Source: Prunus persica
Taxonomy: Eukaryota; Streptophyta; Magnoliopsida; Rosales; Rosaceae
NCBI RefSeq assembly: GCF_000346465.2
Contig: NC_034011.1
Location: 27,265,402-27,329,401 of the forward strand
Direction of reading: 5' to 3'
DNA: 64,000 nucleotides
Shown: piece after piece, positions 23,001 through 33,900 of the stretch
Position numbering within the stretch: position 1 is the first letter of the stretch
How the letters are laid out: each line of letters opens with the position of its first letter
Position numbers and translations under genes: made by a program
Notes under the pieces: model-generated
Told to the model about the DNA's origin: nothing
Seen by the model: only the letters and a program-made list of their open reading frames with translations
Databases searched by the model: none

Positions 23001-25282
23001 ATGATTGATGGAATTTTTTTATAAAAAGAATGATGTGGCCGCAACTACTCATGATTAGGTGTGCACTGGTAAGAAGTAAACGGCATACCTCCACCACTCG
23101 GTACCCACAATGCTTTGCAGCTACATGTGCAAGTGTAGTCTTCCCAAGCCCTGGGGGGCCACAAAGTAAAAGGATCTGCAATGATCATGAAATATGTAAG
23201 TTACGCGTCCAATATAACTTAACTGCATCTAATATACCATATACAAGCATGAAATGATATCACAACTATCTATAGCAAGGTAGTTCAATGTTGTAAGGCA
23301 CAAAATGCAAATAACAATGAAAAAAAATCACTATGCTGAAAAAATTCATATTCTACATTTTCTTCTGGGGGACCACTTGACCTTGACCTGTTCCACAACT
23401 CTTTTATGCTTTTTGAATTAGTATTTTCATTATTCATATCATTAAAATGCTTAGATTTTTCATTATCCCATCTGGATCCTCTGTTATTCCTTGGAACCTT
23501 TGAATCAGAAAGTTTTTTATGTTGAGTGATAGAAGAATGTCGTCTCAATGCGGACAAAACATCATCGGAAGTGCTCTTAATTTCAGATCCAAAAACACAA
23601 GGATCCCATTGTTTTAACCATAGGAGGACCTGTCATGGGAAAAATATAGAGGTTAGTGATGCTGACAGAAGTCCTTTTGGGGAAGTACAACTACAAAAAC
23701 ATGTGTCTTTTGGAGCATCAACTCAAGTTATGAGAAAACATTAAAACAAAGATAGATACCTCACGATTTGTCAGTTCATCACTGAGAAGCTCAGTAAATG
23801 AATTTGGAGCATATTTATCCACCCAAAGTTGTTCATGCACTACTGGAGTTTCAGGATGAATAACATCACCCTGACTTTTAGAACGAGCTTGCAAGGCCTT
23901 CAACATCAAAAGAATAAGGTATTAGGTTTAATTACAAATATCCTTGCTAGTACTAGTTGGAATTCAACAACTCTAATTATGTGTAGCATATCAATACAGC
24001 TTTCACTGTAAGTCAGATCGATTCGCCAAATGTTTTGAGAGAGTATCTATTGGCCCATGGGCAGATAAGAGAAATTTTAAGAAATCCTGATTTGGTCTCA
24101 ATTTGGTAATTTAAGACAACAATGGAGATGGTCAATTCCGTACTTACTATTATACACGTCTAGATGATAAGATTTATGTGCCCTTTACAATATTGAAACT
24201 ACCTAACCTGAATTTTTAATATGACATGGATTGAAGTGCCATGACTTAGATAACTCTAAGTCACCTTTAGCTTTGACACTTTTGAGTCATGTTCAACATA
24301 ATGCATACCATACCTTCATAAACGCCTCTTGCTCCACTCTTTGCAATAGATCCTTGATAGGTTCTGAAATAAGACCTACAAAAAGTAACACTTTCCAAGT
24401 CAAGCTAATGTGTACTACAACTTAAATAGACCATTTGATGCAATGGAAAGTTTAGGGTTTAGGCCCTAAACCCTAAAGTTTATTTTCTTTCCCCATGCTT
24501 TCTCAGAGAGCAAACATACAGCTAGAGAATAGCATCCCAAGTATTCAAGAAAACAAACTGGTTCTACCTCCAAATTTTCCTTTGGCACGCAATATCTTGG
24601 GACGCTCCACCCTCTCTATCCTGCATATCTTCGCGTAAACCCTATCGCCGGCACCCGGCGCCGTCACCGGAATGAAATCACCATGGATCTCCGACGCATA
24701 CCTTGACACAACCTTCTCCTCCACAGCATCAACAACTTGTTCATCGACCGTAGGATCGCTCTGGTGTGGAGGCGAGTACTGAAGCCAGTCCTCATTATTC
24801 TTGGACCGGTCCAAATCATCGATCTTGCTCCGTTTCTCATCCGAAAGTCCATCGTTTTCGGAAATCGACCCATAAGGACCGCCCAATGATCGAAAACGCT
24901 TATGACCGTTGATTTGGGTTTCGGATGACGACGGGTGGTCTGTGGATGGTGATTGTTCTTTTTCGTATTCTTCTTGGTAGGGTTCCGTTGGTTCAAGGTC
25001 TAGCAAGTCTTCGTGGAGGTGATAGTCGGCTTCAAGCAATTCGAGCTCTTCGGGAAAGGGGATGTCCATGTCCATACCCGATGATCGCAAACGGTTGCGG
25101 GCGTTGCTTTGGGTTTCGGAAGATGACGGGTGGTCTGTGGACGGTGGCCATTTAGAACGGGTAGGTTGTTCTTTTTCGAATTCTTCTGGGTAGGGTTCCG
25201 CTGCTTCAAGCAGTAGGCTGTCTTCGGGGAGGTGATAGTTAGCTTCAAGCAATTCGAGCTCTTCCGGAAAGGGAATGTCCAT
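8692..25282 (-). CDS. CTF18: CTF18, large subunit of the Ctf18-RFC clamp loader (3' end incomplete)
   Basis: An AAA+ protein that, with RFC2-5 and partners, acts on PCNA at replication forks and supports sister-chromatid cohesion. I placed 22 exons by GT-AG sites and phase: 25282-24568, 24375-24314, 23897-23760, 23629-23357, 23175-23089, 18542-18417, 18343-18278, 16678-16568, 16489-16428, 15791-15747, 14185-14112, 13877-13810, 13222-13154, 13064-12964, 12876-12795, 12706-12628, 12538-12451, 12369-12216, 10703-10530, 10444-10385, 9608-9298, 8794-8692. Together they give 1016 codons with no stop. Landmarks are RFC-box [18 protein letters not shown] (exon 3), Walker [10 protein letters not shown] (exon 5), Walker B VIDEID (exon 7), sensor-1 region [15 protein letters not shown] (exon 9) and sensor-2 [13 protein letters not shown] (exon 12). 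The start ATG gives [13 protein letters not shown]. This N-terminal block occurs twice (period 71 residues), which lengthens the protein. The terminal exon and stop are not visible. Family identity is very likely; exact edges of short exons are inferred. Confidence 0.93.
9238..9279. repeat. (GA)n microsatellite
   Basis: About 42 bp of pure GA/AG dinucleotide in CTF18 intron 21, about 20 bases inside the intron from the exon 21 donor. Confidence 0.97.
11027..11079. repeat. (GA)n microsatellite
   Basis: About 53 bp of GA dinucleotide in CTF18 intron 18 (between exons at 12216 and 10703). A poly-A run follows at about 11253-11271. Confidence 0.97.
17122..17620 (-). mobile_element. 5'-truncated LINE tail in CTF18 intron 7
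   Basis: Read on the minus strand, the piece [14 protein letters not shown] resembles the very end of plant L1 ORF2 (compare [15 protein letters not shown] in the LINE at 31034-37613). It is followed by a 3' UTR-like stretch and an A-rich tail (T run at 17241-17249 on the plus strand). The reading frame is broken. It is a dead 3' fragment, and I could not find its target-site duplication. Confidence 0.6.
19288..19675 (+). repeat. 5' LTR of gypsy copy 2, with primer-binding site downstream
   Basis: It begins TGATGCGGGAGCATC and ends CCTGCATCA. The primer-binding site TGGTATCATAGC (19679-19690) differs at one base from the complement of initiator tRNA-Met. A TATA-like AGCATAAATAGGC occurs near 19468. 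Confidence 0.92.
19715..20951 (+). pseudogene. gag of gypsy copy 2
   Basis: An ATG at 19715 opens an RG-rich N-terminus. There is an in-frame TGA (19973-19975), then a capsid part (19982-20323) with [15 protein letters not shown] and [10 protein letters not shown], then frameshifts. A zinc knuckle lies at 20761-20802 ([14 protein letters not shown]) just after another in-frame TGA (20758-20760). Both TGAs stand where an Arg codon (CGA) is plausible. The first TGA is also present at the equivalent site of copy 1. Confidence 0.82.
20992..22072 (+). pseudogene. Protease and post-protease linker of gypsy copy 2
   Basis: Protease-like residues at 21010-21258 include [13 protein letters not shown] and [14 protein letters not shown] sits where copy 1 has TAG, and the usual residue is Trp. 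Then 21259-22072 is one open stretch of about 270 codons. It starts [20 protein letters not shown], is acidic, and keeps going into the 3' LTR. RT should follow the linker but is absent. The long open linker may simply reflect youth. Confidence 0.75.
22073..22463 (+). repeat. 3' LTR of gypsy copy 2
   Basis: It begins TGATGTGGGAGCATC and ends CCCTGCATCA, directly followed by the TAAGG target duplication. Against the 5' LTR it shows a few tens of substitutions and small indels by eye. The insertion is therefore not recent. Confidence 0.92.
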
Positions 25283-27215
25283 GTTAATGTCCGGCGCGTT
25301 TGAATGAAGTTCGCAAGTACCTCAATTTCAAAAGGGTGCTTCTGAAATATAGATATCCAAGTGGCTTATTGTTGCGAATTAGGCCCCCTTTTTTTTTTTG
25401 TTCGAAAGAATTAGGCCCGTTTAGAATTGCGAATTCGAGTTTGTCGAAAAGTGCTTTTGTTCATAACCTACCCGCGAAAATGAAAGATGAGTTCTCGATT
25501 GGCATTGCCACATTGTGATCGTGACAAGTCGTTACTACTAGCAATGACTTCCTCTTTCATTACTTCGTCCTTTACTCTATGGTTGCCCAAGCTAGAGAGG
25601 ACCTTACTCTAATCAATACAGGTGGAGGCCATCAATATAATGGAACTCACCTCTCATTTCTATTAGTATTAAAGAAATGATGCACAATGTGATATATAAA
25701 TGTGGTATGCCTAACATTTTCCTTTTCATTTATACCCTCATAAAAGCAACTCTCTACACCCACTCCCAACACACTACATTCCCCAATACACTTACATTGT
25801 CATGCAGGCAGCACAAAGTATGTTGTTCACAAATGAATTATGAAATCATAGCTTTCGAAAACTCAAAAATATATATATGACCATGACCATCTTTATCTTT
25901 TCAAGTTGTAATTGAAACTTTTAGATTTTTGTAAAACATGATTCACGTATCACTTAACACTTGTAAACACGTTCGGTAGTTTCTTTGTCGAACGTCCTCT
26001 GTTTTGTTTGGCATTATACTACTGAACACTATATCCGGTGATGAGCAACCAAAATTCAGACATCAAATTATTACTTTAGCCTAAAACCAAATGAAAAACA
26101 CAATATGAATTAAAATTAGGAATTACAACATAATTTCTCATTCTCAAAATCTAAAACTCCTAAATTATACGTTCTTTTAATGGTGTAAGTTTCAGTTTCG
26201 AGTTTCTTAAATAAAGCAGAGGCATATTAACGATGACAACCATGACGATAAACAATATCAGAGGAACCAAAACGGAAAGGAAACTCCACGAAGTGATCAT
26301 ATGATGAAAGAGGAGGAATAAACGTTAATTTTATTCTTACTACATTAGTTTTCAAATGCTACAAGCATTGGAGAACTAATGTTTGAGTGAGGTAGTAACC
26401 AGAGTTGTTAAACTGAGGCAGTGATACCTACGTTGCAATGCCAACAGCAACAGTTATGATGAGGAGATGGTAGCAGCAATACCTTGGTAATGGGTGTGAC
26501 TTTTAACATAAAAAAATCTCACATAAATAATGTCCTGGAATTCTTGAAATAACAAATTTAAATGGAATATAAAGTTTATGACCCTTGAATTGTACATATT
26601 TTTCCACGAATTCCCAAGTGATGCACGTGAAAAGCAGTTTAATTGTGGATCAAATGAAATTAAAAAAGCAGCAAATTTTAGAGTAAACTCAAGAGTTTTG
26701 TAAGGTGAGGTCTACCTGAAAAAAAAATCTTAAATATCCAAGCCATGTAACCAAAAAATAAAAAACAAAAATCCACGCCAGCTTTTACCCAACATCTGAA
26801 AAGGGAGTGCTACTTGTAATAATCATGACTTGCTGTAAACCATACAACATGCCCTGCGGCAAGTAGGCATCATTTCATGATCACCTTTTTTCACAAAGCT
26901 CGTATCCCCATCTCAAGCTGCTCCTATTTTGAGTTATCTTATATATCCCTGCAAAATTTTTAGAATAATCATCCTACATTGCTTTGTTCCTGTCAAAATT
27001 GGGCAAGATACTGTACAGTATATTAGATTGAGTAATATATGTATAGGAACATAGCTCAAATAACAGGCCCAAATTTGGCAATCCTGAAAAGATGCGATCG
27101 CTTTACAACTGCAACAGGTGGTGCCAACCATCATCAATGGTTCATAAGGCCCGAGTAGCTCTTAATGCTGCAGGCTCAATCAGATGAACATGGCATAACT
27201 AAATTTGTGCAGTAA
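25283..27215. other. Intergenic: CTF18 promoter side and karyopherin 3' flank
   Basis: 1.9 kb between the CTF18 start codon and the stop of the upstream same-strand gene. It should hold the CTF18 promoter (near 25300-25700) and the 3' UTR of the importin-like gene (below 27216). AT-rich, with no exon, RNA gene or transposon end recognised, and no motif I would call a specific regulatory site. Confidence 0.6.
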
Positions 27216-27895
27216 TCAAGTCAAATTTGGCACATTGCGGTGGCTATCAGCAAATTCACGAACCAAACGCTTCAGAACTCTCCCTCCTTTCCCTTGCATG
27301 TGACCATAACTATTATGTCCTCCATCACAGCTCCTGCTCTCGATATAATCTGAAGCTGCACCAGCAAGGGCCTTAGACCAAACTGGCACTAAAGTTTCAA
27401 CTTCCCCTTGCTTTAGGTATTCGGCAGGAAGAGCCTGAACCTGCTGTAACTGAAATATTTAAAGAGTCTGGCATCTGAAGAAAAATACAAAGTCTAACAT
27501 CACATAGAAGGAACTCTGGTCACCAATTTTTTTATATTTATTTATTTGGTGCTTATGTTTCACATTGGGAAGAATACATTCTAAGTTGAGATAGAAAGAC
27601 ATAGAGAATTATTCTACACAGACAGACACATAATTTTGGGTATTAATTCACTAATGCCCACTCAATTTTGACCCCTGTTTCAATTTTTTTGGTCGAATTC
27701 TCATTTTGGTAGTGAATTTTGTATTATTTTGTCCTTCAATCTTGAAGTTTGTGTTTAATAAGGACAAATAATAACTTGTGTTAACCTTTTAATGAATATT
27801 ATCATGAGCAAGCCAAGCGACAATTTAATCAGGGATATTTCAATGGCATTTTTCTCACCCCCTACCCTTTCCCACTATTAGTCACGTTTAATTCT

Positions 27896-27928
<33 letters not shown>

Positions 27929-30900
27929 CTGAATGTAACCATCCATGTAAAGATTCCCAACAAAGAATAGCCTTCCAGGTTGTTCTCTCACTTAAACTGC
28001 ATATTGCTGCCAATTGTTGCAAGATAGTTGCACATTTGTGAACCTGCAAGGAAGCAATGGCAAATAATTACTAAGCTGCAAAGTTATGTAGGACATGTAC
28101 CAGTCAAGGTTAACCAAATTTAACCACCTATGTTCTAGATGTGACAGTAACCTTCTTGTCACCATGTTATTAGGATAAAGTGCGATTCTTTTTAGAAATC
28201 AAATGCTCTGAATGAAATTGCATTCACGAAACAAAAAACTGGATGCCCATTCTTAATATGAAATCTTGTGCTCAAAGACAACGAAAGAGTGAAACTTATA
28301 TTCATCATAGGTAGTTTCTCCATCACTTTCCTGTGTTTGTTTTTTGTTTCTGAAAAGGAACTTTCCTGTGCTTTATACCAGTGCAAGGATGATATAAAGG
28401 ATAGATACATATACATTATTTTTACTTGCATACTATTACTTACATAGGTTTAAAACGGAAATATGAGGATATTGTAAATTTACCCGTGACATTGCCGAAA
28501 CACCAAGCAAAGCATAAATCAGATTTGATACAAGTCCCTCGCCACTATGGGATATGACTTGAATGGCCATTGCACTGAATGATCCTTCAGGGGTACAAGT
28601 CATAGAATCCAACAAAGAGGCCAGGCCCACCTCCAAGAAACCTAGAAGGTCCATACAAGATAGTCAAAAAGCCTCACTTCTGTCACTCAGACACAGGTGA
28701 GATCAAGCTCAAGAAACAGCATTATTCTTGTGAAGAGACAAGTGCAGGCACAAGCTCAGACATGTAAATAAAATTTACTATAATTACAGTAGTTCATCTT
28801 CCACAACTACTATTCTTGTTGTCAAGACAAGGTTAAATGGAAATGGAACTGACTTAAACAATATGATATATACACTTGACCTCAGCTGATGACCACAAAA
28901 GAACTTCATATCCAACCCAAATCACAATGATGCTGGAGTAAAAGCCACAAAATAGTAGAAATTTGAAGCATTTATAAACATGGAAGACAGTTTATTACCA
29001 AAAAAAACAAAAAAAAAAAAAAAAAAAAGCTGTGAAGGTAAGCATGTATAAAGGTAAGAGTTTCCACCATTCATACAAAAATCATGAAGCCATGCCCATA
29101 GAAGTACGACTGGAATAAAAACACACATGAAGCAGCATTGCAGCAACTTGTAATTTTGCTTATTGCTGTTAATGGAGTTAAGAGTAAATTAACACTATGT
29201 TTGGTAGAGGAGAAAAGTGGAGGGAGAAAAAAGGGGAGGCAGAATAGGAACGGAACATTAATTTTTTTCATTTGGTAGGAGTGATGGGAAACAAAAAATG
29301 AAGAGACAAACTCTAGGGTCCTTGAAAAACCAATCCCCCCACATTGGAGAGAGATTGGAAGAGGGAACGAGGAAATCTTGTGTCATTCCATTAAATGAGG
29401 GTCACATCATAAGAACATGATTTAATGCTCCTTCTCCAGCAATCAAGAAAAGGAAAACCTCTCCCCTACTCACAGGCCTCTTCTTTCTTCGTAGGTTAAT
29501 ACTTTCAAAGAAAACTCTGCACCAAGCCTTAACTGCATATTTGACCCTAAATCACAAACCAATAGAGCACTACAACAGAATGAAAACAATTATTTCTGGT
29601 TAGTGTAAGTAGAGGTGAAAGACAATATCAGCTTACAAGATAAGTATGACATGGACGCGAGTGCTGCGCCACGATGCATAGCTGTGCAGCATATAGCTGC
29701 CTTTTGAAAGGAAATTTCAAGAAGGGTACCAGATGCAGCCACTACTTCCTGAGATGTCAGACGATGTCATATTGATTTACTTCATAAGATATTAAACTCT
29801 CGTTTGATCACTTAAATTACAAAACAGAGGAAAAAGTAACAAAATGGAAAGTGTACAAAACCTTACGAGTTCCGCGAACATATGTGGATGCAAAATTTGT
29901 GTACGCCTCCACTAGATCAGGCTCTTGGTCACATATATATGAAGAATTAAGAGCCATTACCGATGCTGCATGTGTAAATCTCTCCAAAGTGGTGACAAAC
30001 AAGGGTCCATACTCCTCTTTGTTTCCAAATTCTTCAATGACAACAGATGCTAAAATGGTATTGTCCCAATATGAAGAGAGAGGAAATAAGTTCTACATGG
30101 CACCCAAAAGCAACAACAAAAGAAAGATAAAGAAGGAAAAGCATAACCAACCAAATGTTAGAACCGCTCCCCTAAAGTTGCAACTCCTGTTCCTACTAAC
30201 TCTCAAAAGTGATAACAATGAATCATTCCTCTATCCTTTTTTTTTTTGCTAGAAAGTTTTTTTTTACTATCTGTCTGCCTGCCTGCCTGCCCGTTTGTCT
30301 GTCTCCCTCCCTCCCTCCCTCAATCCCAATTTCAGAAATGTAATCCACTTCGCGCATAAATAATGGTTCATTAAAAAATTTAATAGCAAAATTCTAAAAC
30401 ACAAAATTTTGCCTGAAGTATAATATCAAATATCCTACCAGTTCTTATGTAGCATTCATGACTTTGGAATGACACATAATTTGTTGATAAGCAATCTAGT
30501 ACTTTAGGCAGTAATCTTAAGAAGTGCTGGCCTGCACAATAAGAAAATTCAGTTATTTTGTGCACAAACAAATAAATAAACTTGCACAGACACGTCACAG
30601 AGAGATATAAAACACCAATACCTGATGACTGAATTGCTTGTGTAAGAGCTCGGCAAGCTGCTGTGGATAAATTACCGTTCTCCATGTGCTCAGACCAGAA
30701 AAGTTTTTCAAGCATGGGCCAAAAAACTTGCAACAGTGCAAGCATACAATCATCTGCAGAAGGTCCACTCTGCATGGATGTTGCCAGATGACTGAATACG
30801 GTTCCCATCCTGAAATTAAAAACTTGAGTTTCAAAAGCTAGGGTAGAACAACATAATACATAAATCTGGAAAGAAAACAATGAATTCTCGAGCACACAAG

Positions 30901-33900
30901 AATATAATCCAAGAACAAAACATCCAGTGATCAACATGAAAATTGAAAAATAAAGGAAAAGATCAGTTTGCATGTGCCGGATATTTTTTTATTTGGGAAA
31001 TGCAGAACCTTTGCCTCCATACTTATTCTAAAAATTTTTTTGGCCGTGGTCTGGAGTTGGGTTCGAGTAAGTTGCACTCTCAACCCCGTTTCTGTTTTTT
31101 TTTTTTTTCTTTTTCAAACATACATGAAAATTTGAACCTAAGATTTTCACCTTCCTCGGTCTCTGTTATATCTATTTAAGGACTAAGCTGCCTTACCTAG
31201 CCGAGATTAGTATGCTACTATTTTTTTGGACCTTTACCCCCATCTACCCTGAAAAGAATTATTGTAGCTGTGTATTATGCTTCAACTAGATAGTTCCATT
31301 TGGTTTTAACTAGCTATAAACCTTCTCAACTATCTTGGCTAGAAGCATGCTTAACAGTTACACAGATATCACTGCTCCCTCTGCTCTTCACAACTTTCCA
31401 TTTATTATTGCCTTGATCTAAAGATCTCTGTAGGCTAAGAGGATTTGATTTAGAAAAAAAACCACTGTTCGGATCAACATAATGCTACTAGATGAAAAAG
31501 GATCAACATAGGAGCACTTAGGATGAAAAAGGCTACTAGATGAGAGAAGGAGAGGGTGAGAGAGCGAGGGAAACAGAAAGAGGGGGAAGGAAACATAATG
31601 AGGGAGAGGTGAGTAAGAGACATTTACCAAGGTTTTTCAACATTGAATCAAAGGAGTTCCGAATTAAGGTAGATGATCTATCGTATGGAGGGTCCATTCT
31701 AATCTCAGAGAAGGTTAAAGAACGTCTCTTCCATATTTCCTTGGAACTTAGCTGTGTAGAGTGGTTAACCAAAGAGCTGCAGTTAATCCTGGAAAACAAG
31801 GTACAGAGTGTCTTCAGAAGGTACAGGGGGGATTCTTACCAAGTGTGGGTAGAAAAGGGTCACAACTGGAAAGGATACTATCTGAGACTGACCAAGTGCA
31901 TTCACGGATTCATGAAGTCTGTGGTGATCCCCTAGGGTAAGAACGATAGCAGGTGGATTCAGATCAAAGAGAATTTAGAAGGAATTCTAAAAGGGTAAAA
32001 CAGAACGAGTAGACACGGGTTCACAGAAGAAGATGGCAACACAGTTGTGAGTGTCAGAGACAGAGTATTGGGTAAGACTTACAAAGATGGGTACAGAATG
32101 AGGGGGTGTTACAAGAGCAGGAAAAAGGGTATGGCAGTTCAGATGACATGACAAACTGGAGTTGGGTGGTGGTTTGTGAAAGGTTAGTACTGCACCAGCC
32201 CTGGGATGGTATCCGGAAGGCGATAGAAGGCCGGTTGGATAAAAACGTTAATTTATTCCCTTATCAAATTAATAGGGCCTTCTTCTCCTGCGACAGCAAA
32301 TCAGAGGCGATGAACGTATGTAGCAGTGGAAAACTGGCGGTGGAGGGGCAAACGGATGTTTTACTGTACAGCTGGGAACACGGACTGAAAAATAATATCC
32401 CCAAAATCGTTAGCTATGGTGGCTGGATCGGAATTAACGGGCTTCCTATGCACTGGTGGAACAAGGAGTTCTTCCAGCGCATCGGCTTGGAATGTGGGGG
32501 ACTGCTTCAGGTGGACCAGCGGACCGAAAACTACAAGTACCTGTTCGAAGCAAGAATTAAAACCAGAAAAAATTTCATTGGGTTTTTACCGGAAATCTTG
32601 ACCCTTACAGAAGGAACAGAAAGTTATCACGTGAAAATCAGACCAATTTCTCCGGCAATCCGGCCCACCAGATCACGGCATGCCCAGCCTAGGATCTCTG
32701 CTAATGGGACTGTTCAGGTAGTAGTTGGAGGCGAAGTTCTGACAAGTCAGAGACAGTGGAGGGTTGTTGAAAATTCCCAGGTGGACTGGGCTCGAAGCAA
32801 TATTAATGAGTTTGATTGGCTTGAGAAGGAAAATCGGAGTTGTTTCAGCGGAACTGCGCAGAACCTGAAGTTTCAAGGTGATGGGACTTCTATCTTAGCA
32901 GCAGAGAATTTAATTCTCCCTCCTTTTATGTCGGCATTATCTGATAAGGCCACAAAAGATAATGCGTTGATGATGGGCCCAATTAATGGCGAGCCCATTT
33001 CAAAACTTTCAGCCCAAGTTAACCCCTTTGGAGGTTCTTTCTCTGAGCCCATTCCTTTCCGGAATATTAGGTCTTTTAGTGGGCCGAGTCTTATTTGTGG
33101 GTTAGAAAAAAATAAGAATCCTGTACCCCAGTCAAAGAGTGAGTGTACGACAATTAAGTTGAAGCCAAAAACCAAGTTTCTATCCAGATTCGGCCGAGCA
33201 AATGGTGAAGGAAGTAGGGGCTTTAGAAAAGGTCTATCTCACTTCGACGATCGAGTTACTAGTGCAGGCGCTCCGCCGCAGGTCTGTTCCCTCCCCCCAT
33301 CGTCGATCGCTGACAGAGATGATGATGATTCCAGTTCGTCGATCTGCCCGGAATCTGTGGATTCAATGGCCAAAGTTCCATCGTCGGAATCAAAATTCGA
33401 TGACGAAACTTCTTCGAACGAGGAAACGAAATATACAGATGCTTTTGCTAATGAAGAGGGGATTCTTCACGAGATTTTTGCTACTCCCGATGACCCTGGT
33501 GGTGTCAATGGGTATGTGGAAGGCTGTTTTCCTACCAATATCCAATCAGATGAGCAGACGGGGCTAGAAGTTGATGACGATGCAACTTTTGTCCCAAACA
33601 CCATTCCAGAAGTAATATATTATTCCAGGAAAAGAAGAAAACGTCGAGGTTATGGACGCAAAGACGGTTTACCTAAATCGTTGACGCACAAAATGTTTGT
33701 TGCCCCTAAAGAAGAACTTGGCTCACAGAAGACATGGTAAACCTTGTAATTCCAATGGTGACACGGGATCGATGGGCTCTGGAAAAGGTAATGAGAAAAA
33801 AAGGGATTATACCTCTCATTAATGAAGATAATTAGCTGGAGTATTCGAGGTCTGGGAAGTAGAAGGAAAAGATTACTGGTAAAAGAGCAACTACGGAGAC

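Noticed and set aside
24664..25248. Alternative-frame open stretches inside CTF18 exon 1
   Set aside because: Shadows of the coding frame, repeated because the exon itself is duplicated.
27630..27850. Possible MULE terminal remnant (CACTAATGCCCACTC, then TTTTGACCCC) in intron 23 of the karyopherin gene
   Set aside because: Weak resemblance to the TIRs at 4841 with no partner end found.
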